64,000 nucleotides of DNA from Gammaproteobacteria bacterium (GTDB taxonomy: Bacteria > Pseudomonadota > Gammaproteobacteria > Arenicellales > Poriferihabitantaceae), in contig JAUILZ010000014.1 of the NCBI GenBank assembly GCA_030432755.1, forward strand, positions 49,266-113,265. Reading direction: 5' to 3'. Of this stretch, positions 18,751-27,163 are shown piece after piece (the stretch's first letter is position 1; each line of letters begins with the position of its first letter). A program made the translations under genes and the position numbers. A model generated the notes under the pieces. The model did not search any database. It was not told where the DNA came from and worked only from the letters and a program-made list of their open reading frames with translations.

Positions 18751-19203
18751 TCAGACGAGGGACAGAATATGGTCCCAGTGGGCTTTCTCCACCGGCATGA
18801 CGGACAGCCGGTTACCACGCATCAGCAGGCGCATGCCTTCGAGTACGGGATCCTCGCGCAGTTCCGCGAGACTGATCGTACGCTTGAATTTCTTCACGTA
18901 GCGCACGTCCACCAGCATCCAGCGCGGATTATCGGGGTCGCTTTTCGGATCGAAGTAATTGCTCTTCGGATCGAACGCGGTGGGATCGGCATAGGGCTTG
19001 CTCGCCACCTTCATGATGCCGACGATGCCGGGCACATCGCAGTTGCTGTGATAGAAGAACACCTGGTCGCCGGTTCTCATGTCGTCACGCATGAAGTTGC
19101 GCGCCTGGTAGTTGCGGATGCCGTCCCAGGGTTCCACCTTGACCCGTTTCAGGTCGTCGATGGAGAACACGTCGGGTTCGCTCTTCATCAGCCAGTACTG
19201 CAT
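18751..19203 (-). CDS. EVE domain protein
   Basis: The 150-residue protein opens with MQYWLMKSEPDVFSIDDL and continues with WDGIRNYQARNFMRDDM and DQVFFYHSN, which are hallmarks of the EVE/thymocyte nuclear protein family. EVE domains share the PUA-like fold and bind modified bases or RNA. The role in bacteria is not settled. It lies directly downstream of the YmdB-like gene in the zapA operon, as seen in other gammaproteobacteria. Confidence 0.92.
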   Translation of the reverse strand: MQYWLMKSEPDVFSIDDLKRVKVEPWDGIRNYQARNFMRDDMRTGDQVFFYHSNCDVPGIVGIMKVASKPYADPTAFDPKSNYFDPKSDPDNPRWMLVDVRYVKKFKRTISLAELREDPVLEGMRLLMRGNRLSVMPVEKAHWDHILSLV

Positions 19204-19229
19204 CGGTTCTGTCTCTTCTATTCGTCGGT

Positions 19230-20018
19230 TTACTGTTCGAGTTCCGCGCGCACTCTTCGTATGGAGCGGGCGCGGCCGGCGGATTCATCCACGTCCACCA
19301 CCACGCCGCACAGGCTGCCGGGGCCGGTGGCCGGCTCGAGCCGCACCTGCATCTTTTGCACCATGCGTTGGAGCACTGCGCCGGTATCGCTGCCGATCAC
19401 GGAATCGTAGCAGCCGGTCATGCCGAGGTCGGTGACGTATGCCGTGCCGCCGGGAAGTACGCGCTCGTCCGCGGTGGGCACGTGGGTATGGGTACCGACC
19501 ACCGCGGCGACGCGGCCGTCGAGATGCCAGCCCATGGCGATCTTCTCACTCGTGGTCTCGGCATGGAAATCCAGCAGGATCACGTCCACCTCCGCCGAGC
19601 GCTCCGCGAGCACCTGGTCCACCATGGTGAACGGCGAATCCAGTACCGGGTGCATGAAGGCCTGGCCCATGAGGTTGAGCACGCCGATGCGAATGCCGCC
19701 AGGCGCCTCGCGCACTATCCAGCCCGAGCCCGGGGTGTCGTCGGGATAGTTGTGCGGGCGCAGGAGATCCGGGTTGTCGTCGATGAAACCCAGCGCCTCG
19801 CGCTTGTCCCAGACATGATTGCCGGTGGTCATGACATCGATGGACAGAGCGCGGAACTCGCCGAGGACGCTTGCGGTAATGCCGAATCCCCCGGCCGCGT
19901 TCTCCACGTTGACCACGGTGAAATCGATGTTTTCGCTCGCCTGCAGATCGGCCAGCCGCTCGCGCAGCACCCGGCGTCCGGGACGCGCGACCACGTCTCC
20001 CACCAGCAGGACATTCAT
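19230..20018 (-). CDS. YmdB family metallophosphoesterase
   Basis: Members hydrolyse cyclic nucleotides such as 2',3'-cAMP and are dinuclear metal enzymes. GDVVARPGRR, NVENAAGGFG, TTGNHVWDK, DFHAETTSEK and GTHTHVPTAD supply the metal ligands and are all present. The protein has 262 residues, normal for the TIGR00282 group. The start ATG overlaps the end of the formyl-THF cyclo-ligase gene by four bases. Its biological substrate here is unknown. Confidence 0.92.
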   Translation of the reverse strand: MNVLLVGDVVARPGRRVLRERLADLQASENIDFTVVNVENAAGGFGITASVLGEFRALSIDVMTTGNHVWDKREALGFIDDNPDLLRPHNYPDDTPGSGWIVREAPGGIRIGVLNLMGQAFMHPVLDSPFTMVDQVLAERSAEVDVILLDFHAETTSEKIAMGWHLDGRVAAVVGTHTHVPTADERVLPGGTAYVTDLGMTGCYDSVIGSDTGAVLQRMVQKMQVRLEPATGPGSLCGVVVDVDESAGRARSIRRVRAELEQ

Positions 20019-20641
20019 GAATCGAAGCGGTAGACGCGTTTGTTCGTCACCACCAGCGGCAGCGGAATGTCCCAGGATTCCGCATCGATCCGTTCGACGC
20101 GCTGCACCTCGTGGGCGATGCCCACCAACAGCGGGCGTGGAATTTCCATCTCGCGCAGGAAGGCGAAGGTGGTGTCATAGAAGCCGCCGCCCATGCCGAC
20201 ACGGTTGCCACTGGCGTCGAAGCCCACCAGCGGCACCAGCACCAGATCGAGTTCCTCGGCGGAGAGCATCTCGTCGGGATCCAGCACCGGCTCGGGGATG
20301 CCCAGGTTGTTGGGCTTGAACTCGATGCCGGCCTCAAGGGCGCCAAACAGCATCCAGTTGCGACCACCGGAGCGCTGGATCACCGGCAGGTAGGGCTGGC
20401 GATCATTCTCCCGGCACCAGCGAATCACTTCGCGGGTATCGATTTCGCCGTCATTGGCAAGATACAGGGAAATCCGCCGCGCCGCGCGAAACGCGTCGAG
20501 AGTCAGTAACTGATCCAGCAAACCGTGGGAAGCGGCAGCTTGCGCGTCCCGGTCGAGGCCGCGACGCGCCGCGCGCAATGCCTGGCGCAGGCGCTTTTTC
20601 TCCGCCGCGGCGGCAGACGGTTGCGAAAGGGAGTCGTTCAA
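20015..20641 (-). CDS. ygfA: 5-formyltetrahydrofolate cyclo-ligase
   Basis: The enzyme converts 5-formyl-THF to 5,10-methenyl-THF using ATP. The signature GNRVGMGGGFYDTTFAF near residue 145 and LVPLVGFDASG before it identify the family. It has 208 residues. The 6S RNA lies immediately upstream on the same strand, the arrangement known from E. coli ssrS-ygfA, and probably shares the transcript. Confidence 0.94.
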   Translation of the reverse strand: MNDSLSQPSAAAAEKKRLRQALRAARRGLDRDAQAAASHGLLDQLLTLDAFRAARRISLYLANDGEIDTREVIRWCRENDRQPYLPVIQRSGGRNWMLFGALEAGIEFKPNNLGIPEPVLDPDEMLSAEELDLVLVPLVGFDASGNRVGMGGGFYDTTFAFLREMEIPRPLLVGIAHEVQRVERIDAESWDIPLPLVVTNKRVYRFDS

Positions 20642-20671
20642 GGATCAGCGGACGGGAGAGGGGCGAAAAGC

Positions 20672-20865
20672 AGCGTTACCCGCCGGTGTCGTGCGCTCAC
20701 TTTACCTTGAACCGGATGGTCCAAGTGGGTACTAAAGACAGCTTCGGGATTCCCGCCGGCAAAAAGCCGTGTTCATACACGCCCGCCGTCCATTGCAAGT
20801 ACCCGAAAAAAAGAATTAGGTTCTAAGGGATTCGGAGAACGCCTCGAGCACCGCAGGCAACGCCG
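20672..20865 (-). ncRNA. ssrS: 6S RNA (SsrS)
   Basis: 6S RNA binds sigma-70 RNA polymerase by mimicking an open promoter. The position between zapA and ygfA is the conserved one. On the minus strand, the 3' side has the typical hairpin CTTGGACC-ATCC-GGTTCAAG, and the closing stem pairs GCGTTGCC (5' end, 20863-20856) with GGTAACGC (20680-20673), then GCGGTG with CACCGG. The predicted length of about 194 nt is close to the 184 nt of E. coli. Exact ends are estimated from the stem. It is probably processed from a transcript that continues into ygfA. Confidence 0.85.
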
Positions 20866-20871
20866 CGGGGA

Positions 20872-20877
20872 ATTCTA
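20872..20877 (-). promoter_or_regulatory. ssrS: -10 element of the 6S RNA promoter
   Basis: TAGAAT on the minus strand lies seven bases before the predicted 5' end of 6S RNA. The upstream -35 region (TTCAGG, 18-bp spacer) is weak. Between it and the zapA stop at 21107, I see no gene or clear structure. Confidence 0.5.
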
Positions 20878-21106
20878 CCAGAGGTTGTGCCGCGGCCTGA
20901 ATCTTGAAATTTAACGCGGAATATGTTCCACCCGCATGGAAGATATGTTCGACCCGCACGGCCCCACAACCGGTCTCAAAAACAGCCGAGCGCCGGTGAG
21001 ACGAGGCGAAATCGGAATCAAATGCGCAGTGTACATAAAGTACATGAGCAATTTGATGAGGATTTCAACGAAGTATCACCAAGCGCAGGCTTTTTTGAGG
21101 CCGGTT

Positions 21107-21418
21107 CTACAGGGCGACCTGGCGGATGTTGTCCATCGCCTGGTCGATTTTCTCGTGCAGCTTTTCCAGCCGGTCGCTGACCTCGCTGCCTTCGCCCACG
21201 CTCTTGCGCGCTTCCAGCAGTTCATGGCTGATATTGAGCGCGGCCATGATAGCGCAACGATCCGCACCCAGGGCATGGTTGTTGTTGGCGATGGTGCGCA
21301 TCTGGCGGTCGAGGTAACCCGCCGCCTCGATCACCCCCTGGGTCTCCTCTTCCTTGCAGGCGATGGTGAACTCGCGCTGCATGATGCTGACCTTGACCGC
21401 CTGTTTCTCGCTTGTCAT
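21107..21418 (-). CDS. zapA: Cell division protein ZapA
   Basis: ZapA crosslinks FtsZ filaments at the division ring. The 103-residue protein has the globular head (VSIMQREFTIACKEEE) and a C-terminal coiled coil (LEKLHEKIDQAMDNI). ATG at 21418 is used. It lies between the ZapB-like gene upstream and 6S RNA downstream, as in other gammaproteobacteria. Confidence 0.94.
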   Translation of the reverse strand: MTSEKQAVKVSIMQREFTIACKEEETQGVIEAAGYLDRQMRTIANNNHALGADRCAIMAALNISHELLEARKSVGEGSEVSDRLEKLHEKIDQAMDNIRQVAL

Positions 21419-21461
21419 GTAATGGAATGTCGGGTTGTTGGCCGGGCGCTACCCGGCGGTA

Positions 21462-21662
21462 TCAGGATTCCAGCGACTTCAACCGGGCGACGATCTGCTC
21501 GACCCGCCCGCGGGCGATCTTGTTCTTTTCCTGCAGCGCCTTGAATTCCTGGCGCAACATGCGCTGATCATTGCGCAATATCTCGTTATCGCGATTCATG
21601 GACTCCGCGAGCTTGATCAGCTCGGCCACGCGGCGCTCGAGTTTCTCTATGGTCTGTTCCAC
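21462..21662 (-). CDS. ZapB-like coiled-coil protein (TIGR02449 family)
   Basis: The 66-residue protein is almost entirely coiled coil (TIEKLERRVAELIKLAES, then RQEFKALQEKNKIARGRV). Proteins of this group commonly sit just upstream of zapA and are thought to assist division, by analogy with ZapB. Two successive GTG codons (21665 and 21662) are possible starts; the second has better spacing (seven bases) from AGG. A longer frame running to 22208 overlaps the divergent SDR gene and is not real. Confidence 0.82.
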   Translation of the reverse strand: MEQTIEKLERRVAELIKLAESMNRDNEILRNDQRMLRQEFKALQEKNKIARGRVEQIVARLKSLES

Positions 21663-21671
21663 CACTTCACC

Positions 21672-21688
21672 TGTCGGACGATCCGACA
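21672..21688. promoter_or_regulatory. Perfect palindrome at the zap operon transcription start
   Basis: TGTCGGA-CGA-TCCGACA is a perfect 7-bp inverted repeat located just downstream of the -10 box, roughly +1 to +17. It could be an operator or a 5' mRNA hairpin. Confidence 0.45.
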
Positions 21689-21689
21689 A

Positions 21690-21718
21690 ACTATAAATTG
21701 ACAGCGTCAGCGGGTCAA
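21690..21718 (-). promoter_or_regulatory. Sigma-70 promoter of the zapA / 6S / ygfA operon
   Basis: On the minus strand TTGACC (21718-21713) and TATAGT (21695-21690) are separated by exactly 17 bp. It lies about 30 bases before the ZapB-like gene and should drive the cell division genes. Confidence 0.75.
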
Positions 21719-21792
21719 TTGCTGCCTGCCGGAATCGGCGCTGGCACGACCATTGACGTAGAATCGGCCTCCCCCAAACCCCCAGCAAAGCC

Positions 21793-22452
21793 ATGCGCAA
21801 TGTACTGATTACCGGCGCCAGCCGGGGCATCGGCCTCGAACTGGCGCGCCAGCTCGCGGAACGCGGCGACGCGGTGACCGTCACCTGCCGCGAACCGTCC
21901 GCGGCGCTCACCGACCTCGGCGTGAGGTCCATCACCGGTATCGACGTCACCGACGATGCGTCGGTGTCAGGGCTCGCGGACGCCCTGTCCGGCCAGTCCC
22001 TGGACGTGCTGATCCACAACGCGGGCGTTCTCTCCCGGGAAAGCCTGGACGACCTCGACTTCGACCGCATCCGGCGCCAGTTCGAGATCAACACCCTCGG
22101 CCCGCTGCGCGTGATCGCGGCGCTGCGTGGCAACCTGCATTCGGGTTCGAAAGTCGGGATAGTGACCAGCCGCATGGGTTCCATCGAGGACAACTCCTCG
22201 GGCGGCATGTACGGCTATCGCATCTCCAAGGCAGGGGCGAACATGGTTGGCCGCAGCCTGGCGCATGATCTCGCGGACCAGGGCATCGCCGTGGCGCTGC
22301 TCCATCCCGGCATGGTGGCCACGGACATGACCGGCGGCAATGGTATCCCGCCGGCCGACGCCGCGCGCGGGCTGATCGCCCGTATGGATGCGCTGACCCT
22401 GGATTCGAGCGGCGGCTTCGAGCATGCCGAGGGCTATGCCCTGCCCTGGTGA
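21793..22452 (+). CDS. SDR family oxidoreductase
   Basis: This short-chain dehydrogenase has the Rossmann glycine motif TGASRGIGLELA, the NAG motif (LIHNAG), the catalytic Ser in VTSRMGS and YGYRISKAG with Tyr and Lys of the active site. At 219 residues it is short for an SDR and resembles C-factor-like members. The substrate is unknown. It is divergent from the zapA operon. Confidence 0.88.
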   Translation: MRNVLITGASRGIGLELARQLAERGDAVTVTCREPSAALTDLGVRSITGIDVTDDASVSGLADALSGQSLDVLIHNAGVLSRESLDDLDFDRIRRQFEINTLGPLRVIAALRGNLHSGSKVGIVTSRMGSIEDNSSGGMYGYRISKAGANMVGRSLAHDLADQGIAVALLHPGMVATDMTGGNGIPPADAARGLIARMDALTLDSSGGFEHAEGYALPW

Positions 22453-22495
22453 AGGCCCTGCCTGAGAGCGAGCCGGGCCGGCTGCCGACCGCATC

Positions 22496-23737
22496 GTGCT
22501 GAGGGCCGCCATTGCCGCCGACTGGCGGCTGCTGGTCTTCGGCATGCTCATGACTTTCTGGTCGAGCCCGGGCCAGACCTACCTGGTTTCCCTCTTCGGC
22601 GGCGAGATCCGCGCCGCCTTCGACCTCTCCCACGGACAGTTCGGCAGCCTGTACTCCGCCGGCACCCTGCTGAGCGCCGGCGTACTGCTCTGGAGCGGCC
22701 GACTGGTGGATCGGCTACCGCTGCGCCGCATCTCCATCACCGTGGTCTGCGTCCTCGCGCTGGGCTGCGCCTGGATGGCCGCGTCCACCGGCGTGGTCAT
22801 GCTGACCCTGGGCATCTTCCTGCTGCGCCAGTCCGGCCAGGGGTTGATGACGCTGATCAGCGCCACCGCCATGGTGCGTTACTTCGAGGAGATCCGCGGC
22901 CGCGCCAGCGCCATCGGTCATCTCGGCTTCGCCTGCGCCGAGGCGGTGCTGCCCACCCTCGTCATCGCCGCCATCGCGCTCTACGGCTGGCGCCGGAGCT
23001 GGCTGCTGCTGGCGCTCGCGCTGGTCGCCATGGTCCCGCTGATCGCATTACTCCTGAAGGACCATGGACGGCGCCACGCGGCGTATCTCGCGCGCATGGA
23101 GACCGGCACGCGGTCGGGCGCCAATGGCGCGCCGATGAAACGCCAGTGGAGCCGCGGGGAGGTGCTGCGGGATCCGCGCTTCTACCTCTACATGCCGGCC
23201 CAGCTCTGTCCTTCCATCTTCTTCACCGGTTTCTTCTTTCACCAGATCCACCTGGTGGAGACCAAGGGCTGGGAGCTGGCGCACTGGGGGCCGATGTTTG
23301 CGATCTATGCCGCGGCGGCATTGCTTTCCACCATCGTCAGCGGTCCGCTGGTGGACCGCCTCGGACCGGTGCGTCACCTGCCCTGGTTCAGCCTGCCGCT
23401 GGGGCTCGGCCTGTTCCTCCTGTCCACCGGAGACAGCACGCTGCTGGCGCCCGTATTTCTCGTGCTGACGGGCTTCACCAGCGGATGGAGCCCCACCGTG
23501 GTGGCGCCGTTCTGGGCGGAGCTGTACGGCACCCGTCACCTGGCGGCGATCAAGTCCCTGGGCACCGCGTTGATGGTGCTCGGCTCGGCGCTGTCGCCTT
23601 TCGCCCTTGGCTGGCTGTTCGATGCCGGCTGGAGCCTCGACAGCGTCGCGCTGGCGTCGTCGATCATCATCCTGGCCTGCGCGTTGCTGGCGCATTTCGC
23701 CCTCGCGGATTCGCGCAAGGGCTGGCAGCCCGCCTGA
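22496..23737 (+). CDS. MFS transporter
   Basis: The 413-residue protein has about 12 hydrophobic helices in two halves, with a loop of mixed charge near residues 185-220. LYSAGTLLSAG and RLVDRLPLRRI match the family loop between helices 2 and 3. The substrate is unknown. The start is GTG at 22496, 43 bases after the SDR gene. The two genes may be co-transcribed. Confidence 0.87.
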   Translation: MLRAAIAADWRLLVFGMLMTFWSSPGQTYLVSLFGGEIRAAFDLSHGQFGSLYSAGTLLSAGVLLWSGRLVDRLPLRRISITVVCVLALGCAWMAASTGVVMLTLGIFLLRQSGQGLMTLISATAMVRYFEEIRGRASAIGHLGFACAEAVLPTLVIAAIALYGWRRSWLLLALALVAMVPLIALLLKDHGRRHAAYLARMETGTRSGANGAPMKRQWSRGEVLRDPRFYLYMPAQLCPSIFFTGFFFHQIHLVETKGWELAHWGPMFAIYAAAALLSTIVSGPLVDRLGPVRHLPWFSLPLGLGLFLLSTGDSTLLAPVFLVLTGFTSGWSPTVVAPFWAELYGTRHLAAIKSLGTALMVLGSALSPFALGWLFDAGWSLDSVALASSIIILACALLAHFALADSRKGWQPA

Positions 23738-23748
23738 ACGCAGAAGCG

Positions 23749-23766
23749 CGGCGGCGAGCGCCGCCG
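23749..23766. terminator. GC-rich hairpin between convergent genes
   Basis: CGGCGGCG and CGCCGCCG form an almost continuous inverted repeat between the MFS gene and the convergent response regulator gene. There is no T-tract, so termination is uncertain. Confidence 0.35.
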
Positions 23767-23775
23767 GGCGGGTCG

Positions 23776-24147
23776 TCAGCCGAATTCCTCGATGCGTTCA
23801 ATCGCCCGGTCCAGCGAGCGCTGGAGGCGCTCGCGACTGACCGGCTTCACCAGGTAGTCCGAGTCCCTGACCTCGAGCGAGCGAATCGCGTACTGGTCGT
23901 GAGCGGTGACGAAGATGACCGCCGGCCGTTCGTCCTCGGGGATGGCCTCGAGCACATCGAATCCGTTCATGTCCGGTAACTGGATGTCCAGGAACACCAG
24001 TTGCGGCCGTTCCCGCCGGATCATGTCCACGGCAATCGCACCGCGGCTGCAATCCCCCAGCAATTCCACCCCGGGATGGCCCACGACGAGTTGGCGTAGC
24101 GCCTCGAGGGCTATCGTCTCGTCTTCCACTATGATTGCTCTAATCAT
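23776..24147 (-). CDS. Single-domain response regulator (LytR/AlgR-type receiver)
   Basis: The 123-residue protein is a receiver domain alone. Acidic residues are in IVEDE, the phospho-acceptor Asp in VFLDIQLPDMNG (about residue 54), the switch Thr in VTAHD, and Lys in YLVKPVSRE. There is no DNA-binding output domain. It probably acts through protein contact or as a phosphate sink. No histidine kinase is adjacent. GAGGAA lies six bases before ATG. It is divergent from the FecR-cyclase operon. Confidence 0.9.
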   Translation of the reverse strand: MIRAIIVEDETIALEALRQLVVGHPGVELLGDCSRGAIAVDMIRRERPQLVFLDIQLPDMNGFDVLEAIPEDERPAVIFVTAHDQYAIRSLEVRDSDYLVKPVSRERLQRSLDRAIERIEEFG

Positions 24148-24322
24148 CGATCATTCCTCGTTACCGGCGGGTCCAGGCCCCGGAAATCACTTCCGGAGGC
24201 GACCAGGCCACGCCCGCGGACTCCCGGACAACGTGAATTCTGTCACAGCATTGGCGGTCAGGGGCATGATATCAACATGATATGATTTCTACCGAATCAA
24301 AGCACGGGGCTACGGGAGCGGC

Positions 24323-25183
24323 ATGCGCCAGGCAGGAAACCGGGTAGCGCGCGCCATACTGATCGCTGTCCTCATCTGCGCCGATGTCTCCCTGGCAGCC
24401 GGCCAGGGCGTCGTCGCGCGCATCACCGATCTCGAGGGCCAGGCCACGATGGCGGGTGCTGGAGACAAAAACCTCCGGATTCTCGGGCGAGTATCCCCGG
24501 GCGCCGAGATATCACTTTCCGCTGACGCCAGGATCACCCTGCACTTTCCCGCCAGCCGCACGGACTACCGATTCGTGGGACCGAACACGATCAATGTGAG
24601 CGCGGATGCGGCCAGCGGCAGCGATTCACCGGCAACGATCCATCATCACGGCGATATCGGCATTACCCTGGATGCCGGCGATAGCGATCTCGGCGCCATC
24701 GCCATGCGCGGACTCGAGGTGGAGCCCACTAAACTGGAAATGTTGCGCCCGGTGGATACCACGATATTGCTCACCCGGCCCATCCGGTTTCAGTGGCAGG
24801 TCACGGCGCCGTTCGACGAGTACCAGTTCTCCCTCGAGAACGCAAACGGTGTGCAACTCTACTCCCGTTTTACCGGCGACGCCGGTCTCGACCTGCCCGC
24901 CGAGGTGACACTCTCGGCCGGTAATCATTATCGCTGGAGTGTGACCGCGAGTGCCGTGGATGGCCGTAGCGCCGGCGCCACCGCGGAATTCACCACCGCG
25001 TCCACCGCCGACGAGGCGCGCTTTTTCCGCCTCGCCGCGCTCAATCGCGGGGACGTCTCCAACCGGGTGCTCTACACGCTCTATCTCGACGCACTCGGAC
25101 TGCATCTCGAGGCGGAGGCCGCGCGCCAGGCGCTCGAACCGGTTCGCCCCGGCATCTCCAGCCGCACGGAACCAGTGCGGTGA
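24323..25183 (+). CDS. FecR domain protein, secreted
   Basis: A signal peptide (RAILIAVLICADVSLAAG) precedes a FecR-like domain (GRVSPGAEISLSADARITL, about residues 35-140). The following beta-rich region (about 140-250) resembles a fibronectin-type fold. The protein is 286 residues and ends four bases into the next gene (GTGA overlap). FecR domain proteins are often partnered with CHASE2 cyclases or histidine kinases, and this one probably presents or modulates the periplasmic signal for the cyclase. Confidence 0.85.
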   Translation: MRQAGNRVARAILIAVLICADVSLAAGQGVVARITDLEGQATMAGAGDKNLRILGRVSPGAEISLSADARITLHFPASRTDYRFVGPNTINVSADAASGSDSPATIHHHGDIGITLDAGDSDLGAIAMRGLEVEPTKLEMLRPVDTTILLTRPIRFQWQVTAPFDEYQFSLENANGVQLYSRFTGDAGLDLPAEVTLSAGNHYRWSVTASAVDGRSAGATAEFTTASTADEARFFRLAALNRGDVSNRVLYTLYLDALGLHLEAEAARQALEPVRPGISSRTEPVR

Positions 25184-27084
25184 CCGGAACGCCCGTGGCG
25201 GCCGGGGACACCCCGGCGCGCCGCGGCAATCTGCTGCCCTGGCTACTGGCCATCGTGGTCGCCCTGTGCGCGTGGCTGCCGGCGCGCGCGCTGCTGGACC
25301 ATCGAATCCTCGATACCCAGTTCCGCCTGCTGCGCGCCACCGGACCGCTCCCCGTCGCCGATGACCCGGTGCTGGTGGGCATCGATGAGGCCACCTACAG
25401 CGCCTTCGAATGGCCACTGGGACTGTGGCATCCGCATCTCGCCACGTTCCTGGACGCCATGCGGACGGCCGGCGCCCGCCTGGTGGTGCTCGACGTGCTG
25501 ATGCCCATGCAGGCGATACCAGAAACCCTGACCCGGCTCGCGGACGAGGGGCATCTTCCCTACCACGACGACGCACTGCTGGGCGCGATCCTGGCGCTCG
25601 ATGAAGCTCATGTCCCGCTGGTCTTCGCCGAGGCCCCGGATGACGGTGGCAAACGCATCCTGCGCGGCTACTCCGAATTGCTGTCGCTGCTGGCCGGCAT
25701 GGGCGACGTTGACGACCGGTTCGGCTATGCCCAGGTGCCGCTTGACGCGGACGGCGCCCAGCGCCGTTACCGCGCGAGCGTCGAAGGCCGTCCCGCCCTC
25801 GCCGCCCGCGCCGCCGGAATCCTCGGCCACGACCCCCGCGACGGCCTGATCAACTTCACCCTCGGCGAGCCGCTCTCCTACGTCCCGATGCAACGGGTCA
25901 ACGTCTGGCAGGATGAGGGGGACAGCAACGCATTGCGCGAGCGATTCCGCGACCGGGTGGTGTTCCTCGGCAGTGTCAGCCAGGCGGATGACCGGCGCCC
26001 GCTACCGGTCCAGTTGTTTGCTGGCGAGGACGATTCTCCCGATCCGCGCGCGGCCAGCTTTCGCCAGCCGGGCGTGGTCGCGCACCTGCAGGCGCTGCGC
26101 GGATACGCAGCGGATCGAACCATCCGGGAGCTTGCGTGCTGGCAATTGCTAGTGTTGGTCGCCCTGCTGCTGTGTGCGTGGTGGCTTCCCGGCGGAATCC
26201 GTCAACGACTCGTTCTGGCTCTGGCCGGCAGTGCGATCCTGCTCGCGCTGGGAACCTGGTTGCTGCGCGTGGACGTCTACCTGCCCCTCGGGGCGCCGCT
26301 GGTGACGTGGTGGATCGCCACCGGCGGCCGCGCTCTCGACCAGGCACGCCGCGCTGTGAGCGAGCGCCGCCACCTGCGCGCCCTGTTCTCGGGCTATGTC
26401 AGTCCGCCGGTACTCGACTCGCTGCTCGACGGCCGACTGTCATTTCGCCGCGGCGGTGAACTGCGCCGCGTGTGCATCCTGTTCTCCGACATCCGCAGTT
26501 TCACTGAGCGCAGCGAGGAGCAAAGCCCGGAACTGGTGATCGACCTGCTCAATCGTTACTTCGATCACATGGTGGACTGCATCCATGACCGCGGCGGCAC
26601 CCTGGACAAGTTCATCGGCGACGGACTTATGGCCTTCTTCGGCGCGCCCAATGGCATGGGCAGCCCGGCGGGTATCGCCATGGAATGCGCCAGTGCAATG
26701 CTAGCGCGTCTCGCGCGGTTCAACGAAGAGCTTGCGCGTGACGGTATCGACCCCGTTCATATCGGTATCGGCCTCCACGTGGGCGAGGCGGTGGTGGGCC
26801 ACGTTGGCTCCGCGGGCCGACACGAGTACACCGCCATCGGTGACGTGGTGAACGTGGCCGCGCGGCTGGAGGGCCTCTCCAAGGAGGTGGACCGCCCTGT
26901 CGTGGTGAGCGCCGACGTGGCAAACGAACTGCCGCGGGAATTTGTCCTCGAGCCACTGGGACGGCGCTCCATCCGTGGGCACAGCCCGATGGAGATGTTC
27001 GCCTGGCAGCCAGGCCCGGGAACCCGGGAAAGGCTGGAAAAAAATACTGAACCTGACACCCCGGCCTCCCGACCATCCGGATAA
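25180..27084 (+). CDS. CHASE2-domain class III adenylate/guanylate cyclase (second copy)
   Basis: The architecture is like the cyclase at 4260: an N-terminal helix, a CHASE2 sensor (about residues 40-300), three helices (about 310-385) and a catalytic domain (about 415-610). Metal Asp residues are in LFSDIRSF and GDGLMAFFG; YTAIGDVVNVAARLEG holds the Thr of the class IIIb type and the transition-state Asn/Arg. It has 634 residues. GTG at 25180 overlaps the fecR-like stop, so the pair is translationally coupled. Confidence 0.9.
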   Translation: MTGTPVAAGDTPARRGNLLPWLLAIVVALCAWLPARALLDHRILDTQFRLLRATGPLPVADDPVLVGIDEATYSAFEWPLGLWHPHLATFLDAMRTAGARLVVLDVLMPMQAIPETLTRLADEGHLPYHDDALLGAILALDEAHVPLVFAEAPDDGGKRILRGYSELLSLLAGMGDVDDRFGYAQVPLDADGAQRRYRASVEGRPALAARAAGILGHDPRDGLINFTLGEPLSYVPMQRVNVWQDEGDSNALRERFRDRVVFLGSVSQADDRRPLPVQLFAGEDDSPDPRAASFRQPGVVAHLQALRGYAADRTIRELACWQLLVLVALLLCAWWLPGGIRQRLVLALAGSAILLALGTWLLRVDVYLPLGAPLVTWWIATGGRALDQARRAVSERRHLRALFSGYVSPPVLDSLLDGRLSFRRGGELRRVCILFSDIRSFTERSEEQSPELVIDLLNRYFDHMVDCIHDRGGTLDKFIGDGLMAFFGAPNGMGSPAGIAMECASAMLARLARFNEELARDGIDPVHIGIGLHVGEAVVGHVGSAGRHEYTAIGDVVNVAARLEGLSKEVDRPVVVSADVANELPREFVLEPLGRRSIRGHSPMEMFAWQPGPGTRERLEKNTEPDTPASRPSG

Positions 27085-27121
27085 CCGCGGACGCGGTTTT
27101 CATGGGGGAGGTAGAGGCGAT

Positions 27122-27152
27122 CGCCCCGGCGCATTCCGGCGCCGGGGCGTTT
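27122..27152. terminator. Strong hairpin between convergent cyclase and metZ
   Basis: An 11-bp perfect stem (CGCCCCGGCGC / GCGCCGGGGCG) with a 6-nt loop is followed by TTT on the plus strand. It serves the plus-strand cyclase operon and may also stop metZ transcription. A smaller hairpin with TTTT overlaps the cyclase stop at 27083-27100. Confidence 0.7.
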
Positions 27153-27163
27153 CGTTGATCCCG

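Noticed and set aside
21462..22208. 248-codon minus-strand frame covering the ZapB-like gene and SDR
   Set aside because: Only the last 66 residues look like a real protein; the rest is antisense to the SDR and precedes the promoter.
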